From NCBI GenBank assembly GCA_046296295.1, contig JBKBLG010000017.1:1-64000 (forward strand): 64,000 nt of DNA. The letters run 5' to 3'. This document shows positions 61,412 to 64,000 of the stretch, in pieces. The first letter of the stretch is position 1. Every line of letters starts with the position of its first letter. The stretch is from UBA10646 sp046296295 (GTDB lineage: Bacteria > Bacteroidota > Bacteroidia > Chitinophagales > Chitinophagaceae). The translations under genes were made by a program, and so were the position numbers. The notes beneath the pieces were generated by a model. It saw only the letters and a list, made by a program, of their open reading frames with translations, ran no database searches and was not told where the DNA came from.

Positions 61412-62500
61412 TTACACTTTTTCTTTTTGAAACACGGCAGGTATGGTGCCGAGTAAAATTTTCATGTCGAGCCAAAAACTATGCTTATCAGCGTAGAAAT
61501 TATCTAATTTCTTACGCTCTCTTTCACTCATATCATCTTTACCACGCTTGCTTACCTGCCATAAACCAGTTAAACCCGCTGGTGCTAAAAACCGATTGGC
61601 CCATTCGCCACTAGTAAGCATTTCGGCCTCGTATAATGGTAAAGGCCTATTACCTACAGTACTCATATCGCCTTTAAGTATATTGAACAACTGCGGTAAT
61701 TCATCAATACTTGTATTACGAATGAAGTTGCCCACTTTAGTGATACGAGGATCATTCTTTAATTTCACAAAAGCACTTTTACCCGCCGGGCCTTCGCCAT
61801 CTTGATACTGATTCATCTCTTCGGCAAGTTTAGCTAAGAGTTTATCGGCATCGGGCCTCATACTTCTAAATTTATAAAAGTCGAATATTTTATACCCGGT
61901 GCCCACTCGCTTGCTTTTATAAATGATAGGGCCTTTACTCTCTAGGCGAATTAATATGGCTACTATAAGCATTAATGGCGATAGTAAAATAATTAACGAG
62001 CCTGCAAAAAGTATATCAAATATTCGCTTACTTAATGGTAGCTTGTAGGTAATTTCAACTTTTGCTAAATCGTCTAAGTTGGGTTTTATGAATTTGAACT
62101 TTACTAAAAACTGTAAGCGCTCTGCTAACGATTGTATTTCAAAAGGTGCGGCATAAAAATCGTGCAGTTTCATGCTCCTTGCCTTGGCTGCCAACTCTTT
62201 ATCGCTTTGCGGTGCAAGCAATACAATGATGAGGCCTTTTAGTAGTGGATTTTTTTGTTCTTTTTGAATCAGCTCAAAACATTTACCGTAAGGGTCGGCT
62301 TCAATTAACAATACTTCGGGTAAAGTATTAATAGATTGTTCGGCCAAATAATATTCGTATTCAGCTACGTTGCTAGAGTAGTGGATGATAAAGCCACTAC
62401 CCAATTTATTGAGCCCGTAAATTGTTGGATCGCTGGTAATAAGTGCAGCAACCCTAATGCTTGACTCAGTTACAGCAGAAAATTCTTTATTGGTGTACAT
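61412..62500 (-). CDS. Initiating sugar transferase with N-terminal degenerate receiver domain
   Basis: A 362-residue polyprenyl-phosphate sugar-1-phosphate transferase (Bac_transf) starting lipid-linked repeat-unit synthesis. The C-terminal catalytic part has SKRIFDILFAGSLIILLSPL (TM hairpin), KSKRVGTGYKIFDFYKFRSM, a KNDPRITKVGNFIRNTSIDE block with ELPQLFNILKGDMSTVGNRP, and PAGLTGLWQVS. The first about 140 residues resemble a receiver (PEVLLIEAD ... GLIIVLLAPQSDKELAAKA ... FYAAPFEIQSLAERL) but lack the phospho-Asp and the KPF lysine. It lies 5 bp after the stand-alone receiver gene. Confidence 0.88.
   Translation of the reverse strand: MYTNKEFSAVTESSIRVAALITSDPTIYGLNKLGSGFIIHYSSNVAEYEYYLAEQSINTLPEVLLIEADPYGKCFELIQKEQKNPLLKGLIIVLLAPQSDKELAAKARSMKLHDFYAAPFEIQSLAERLQFLVKFKFIKPNLDDLAKVEITYKLPLSKRIFDILFAGSLIILLSPLMLIVAILIRLESKGPIIYKSKRVGTGYKIFDFYKFRSMRPDADKLLAKLAEEMNQYQDGEGPAGKSAFVKLKNDPRITKVGNFIRNTSIDELPQLFNILKGDMSTVGNRPLPLYEAEMLTSGEWANRFLAPAGLTGLWQVSKRGKDDMSERERKKLDNFYADKHSFWLDMKILLGTIPAVFQKEKV
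62280..62293 (+). repeat. Dispersed element, exact, inside the sugar transferase gene
   Basis: CATTTACCGTAAGG on +; gene frame D-P-Y-G-K-C. Confidence 0.88.
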
Positions 62501-62505
62501 AAAGG

Positions 62506-62877
62506 TTACTTGCGGTTAAGTATATCTTGAATTGTTTCAGTGAGTTTGGTTGGGTTAAATGGCTTACGTATGTAGGCATCTACTGCAAAGGGCATTTTGG
62601 CTACTTGCTCATCTAAATCGGGCACTCCTGATAACACAAGCACAGGCGTATCTTTATAAAAACCACTGATTTTTAGATTCTTTACAAAACTTTGACCCGG
62701 GAAATAGGGCATATTAAGGTCTGAAATCACTAAATCAGGATGGTTGCCATCTTCGAGCCAACTGAAGGCATCTATACCACTTTTATGTACCGTAAGTTCG
62801 TAGTCTTTACCAAGTATATGGCCTAGTAGTTTTAGGATTACCACATCATCATCAACAGCTAGTATCTTCTTTTTCAT
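62506..62877 (-). CDS. Single-domain response regulator (CheY-like)
   Basis: A 123-residue receiver: acidic pocket AVDDD near 8-12, phospho-acceptor D53 in LVISDLNMP, Ser/Thr in LVLSGVP and the Lys in IRKPFNP. No output domain. It is the first gene of the EPS operon, 5 bp ahead of the sugar transferase with its receiver-like N-terminus. I infer that it controls polysaccharide synthesis by protein-protein contact, possibly downstream of an orphan kinase such as the one at 3999-5420, but no sequence evidence links them. Confidence 0.9.
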   Translation of the reverse strand: MKKKILAVDDDVVILKLLGHILGKDYELTVHKSGIDAFSWLEDGNHPDLVISDLNMPYFPGQSFVKNLKISGFYKDTPVLVLSGVPDLDEQVAKMPFAVDAYIRKPFNPTKLTETIQDILNRK

Positions 62878-63033
62878 TCAGTGCGATTGTTTTGGTAGGT
62901 TTGGTTGTTGCAAGTTACACGGTAAGCCATAGGAATGGATGTAAAAAAGATATTTTTTTGCTCAAAACCAACGCTTTTCTTTCTCTTTTTGTAATAAAGT
63001 TACAACTTTACTGAAACCATTGCAATAAGTAGC

Positions 63034-63048
63034 CCTTACGGGTAAATG
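63034..63048 (-). repeat. Dispersed element with one extra G, intergenic
   Basis: CCTTACGGGTAAATG on +; two-base centre instead of one. It ends 10 nt before the ATG of the acyltransferase gene. Confidence 0.7.
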
Positions 63049-63058
63049 TTTGTTCTAT

Positions 63059-63682
63059 ATGGCCGCACCCGCATTCTTAAATAACAACCAAGCTCTCAAA
63101 AATTTTGTTCATTGGTTATTGGTACCTAAAAACGAAGCCAGACCTCGTTGGTGGGTGCGTAATATTTTAAATAAATTCTACCATAAAAGAGGCAAAGGAG
63201 CCCAAGTACGAGGCAATACGCGGATGGATGTTTTTCCGTTCAACAGTTTTGAGATGGGCGATGGTGCCATTGTAGAAAGCTTTGCCACTATTAACAACGG
63301 TGTTGGTAGTGTGTACATTGGAGCCCGTTCTTTAGTAGGCATTGGCAATGTTATAATTGGCCCTGTACACATTGCGAACGATGTAATTTTTGCTCAAAAT
63401 ATAGTAGCGAGCGGCCTTAATCATTATTATGAAGATGTTACCAAGCCTATACATACACAAGGTACTTCTACTGCACTAATAACAGTTGAAGAAGGCTGTT
63501 GGATTGGTGCTAATGCAGTATTAACTGCCGGCGTTACCATTGGCAAAAACAGCGTTATAGCTGCTGGCGCTGTTGTTACTAAGAGTGTTCCACCCTACAG
63601 TATTGCCGTAGGCAACCCTGCAAGAGTTATCAAGCAGTACAACTTTGCAACAAAAAAATGGGAAAAGGTATCTGTGAATTAG
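63059..63682 (+). CDS. Left-handed beta-helix acyltransferase
   Basis: About 207 residues from ATG 63059 (MAAPAFLNNN). Hexapeptide repeats run from about 60 to 180: AIVESFATINNGVG, VYIGARSLVGIGNVIIGPVHIA, then the catalytic-type SGLNHYYEDVTKP segment and WIGANAVLTAGVTIGKNSVIAAGAVV, closing with AVGNPARVIK. This is the CysE/LacA/maltose-acetyltransferase-like class, often O-acetylating surface sugars. A TTG at 63050 is an alternative start. Divergent from the EPS operon, so it may modify the polymer; inference. Confidence 0.88.
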   Translation: MAAPAFLNNNQALKNFVHWLLVPKNEARPRWWVRNILNKFYHKRGKGAQVRGNTRMDVFPFNSFEMGDGAIVESFATINNGVGSVYIGARSLVGIGNVIIGPVHIANDVIFAQNIVASGLNHYYEDVTKPIHTQGTSTALITVEEGCWIGANAVLTAGVTIGKNSVIAAGAVVTKSVPPYSIAVGNPARVIKQYNFATKKWEKVSVN

Positions 63683-63785
63683 TTACTAAGATTTAATGTA
63701 ATTCCACTAAATTAGAATTGCATTAAACTTTTTGTAGCTGAATCAAAGTTTTTTGCATTTTTGCAATAGCACCTTAATCAATGGC

Positions 63786-64000
63786 ATGAAGCAACAGCTG
63801 TATCAACAAATAGTAGAAAAAAAGAAAACGGGCCGAAAGTCGTTTGCGGTGCTCATTGACCCCGATAAGGTAACGCCAGCTAATATTGAGCAATTAGTAC
63901 AATTAGCTATTGATGCAGCTGTAGACTATTTTTTTGTGGGTGGTAGTTTAGTGATTTGTCAAAATTTAGATGAGTGTATCCAGCAAATAAAAGCTACCTG
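63786..64000 (+). CDS. Geranylgeranylglyceryl/heptaprenylglyceryl phosphate synthase family (partial)
   Basis: Only 71 codons are in the window. ATG 63786 gives MKQQLYQQIVEKKKTGRKSF, then AVLIDPDKVTP, a glycerol-phosphate-binding-type motif, and DYFFVGGSLV with the GGS phosphate loop, as in PcrB/GGGPS enzymes. Bacteroidota carry group II members that can make archaeal-type ether precursors in vitro; the cellular product is unclear to me. An ATG at 63781 is followed by a stop after one codon and is not used. Confidence 0.8.
   Translation, partial: MKQQLYQQIVEKKKTGRKSFAVLIDPDKVTPANIEQLVQLAIDAAVDYFFVGGSLVICQNLDECIQQIKAT

Noticed and set aside
362..63048. The dispersed element acting alone as a terminator or hairpin
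   Set aside because: The single unit has 4-bp arms around one base and cannot fold; only inverted pairs could.
362..63048. The element as a strand-biased Chi or KOPS-like signal
   Set aside because: Orientation is balanced 23 to 23 in this window, with no visible polarity.
1..64000. tRNA, rRNA, CRISPR arrays, insertion sequences, prophage genes
   Set aside because: No cloverleaf, spaced direct-repeat array, transposase or phage motif was noticed in reading both strands.

Overview
The window looks like a chromosomal segment of a Bacteroidota bacterium, most likely family Chitinophagaceae. Evidence: AT-rich DNA, genes without Shine-Dalgarno sequences, about ten promoters carrying the Bacteroidota -7 box TAnnTTTG, a T9SS C-terminal sorting domain, a PID-CTERM small protein, DUF4293, the 2TM domain, a TonB-dependent receptor with a carboxypeptidase-like N-terminus, and futalosine-route menaquinone synthesis (mqnC). 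I see no rRNA, tRNA, CRISPR, prophage or insertion sequence. The genus is not resolved.

Layout. 1-5.4 kb: dnaX (partial, minus), divergent relA/spoT, then a FIST sensor plus hybrid histidine kinase pair. 5.5-12.4 kb: purA, a very acidic small protein, pabB, a GT2 glycosyltransferase, mqnC and rny. 12.4-20 kb: a possible small RNA, a DUF72 protein, umuC with a frameshifted umuD, and divergently an unknown gene, a 2H phosphoesterase and a PA0069-type radical SAM protein; then a large radical SAM protein. 20-30 kb: flavin reductase, S10 carboxypeptidase, SNF2 helicase, M14 metallopeptidase, small membrane proteins. 30-35 kb: PID-CTERM protein and a 1553-residue T9SS-secreted protein. 35-48.5 kb: NatAB-type ABC transporter, ECF sigma factor, uvrA, glyA, DUF4293, a wHTH regulator with two paralogous membrane proteins, and a TonB-receptor operon. 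48.8-54.3 kb: oxyR, TonB-C-like protein, GNAT, MsbA-like exporter, rbfA, LolE-like permease. 54.4-63 kb: an eight-gene minus-strand exopolysaccharide operon (response regulator, initiating sugar transferase, TolC-like channel, Wzc-like chain-length protein, GT2, 49-residue membrane protein, O-antigen ligase, GT4), followed by a divergent hexapeptide acyltransferase and a partial GGGP synthase.

Most unusual signal. A 14-bp element, consensus CATTTRCCGYAAGG (15 copies are exactly CATTTACCGTAAGG on one strand or the other), occurs at least 46 times in 64 kb by hand count, 23 in each orientation. Twenty-one copies are intergenic, often within 20 nt of a stop codon or beside a terminator hairpin, and some are inverted pairs. 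Twenty-five lie inside genes, in all six frame relationships. In the two frames where the canonical sequence would create a TAA stop, every copy carries T-to-C, giving CAA. This behaves like a genome-wide DNA signal comparable in style to uptake sequences or cyanobacterial HIP1. I do not know of a description of it, and its function cannot be told from sequence alone.

Other points: umuD is broken at a T10 run and has also lost its Ser/Lys dyad; the Wzc-like protein has lost its Walker A lysine; the sugar transferase carries a degenerate receiver domain beside a stand-alone receiver; and several genes have misleading TTG pseudo-starts lying inside their own -7 boxes. Dispersed-element entries below use strand + when CATTTACCGTAAGG reads on the + strand.
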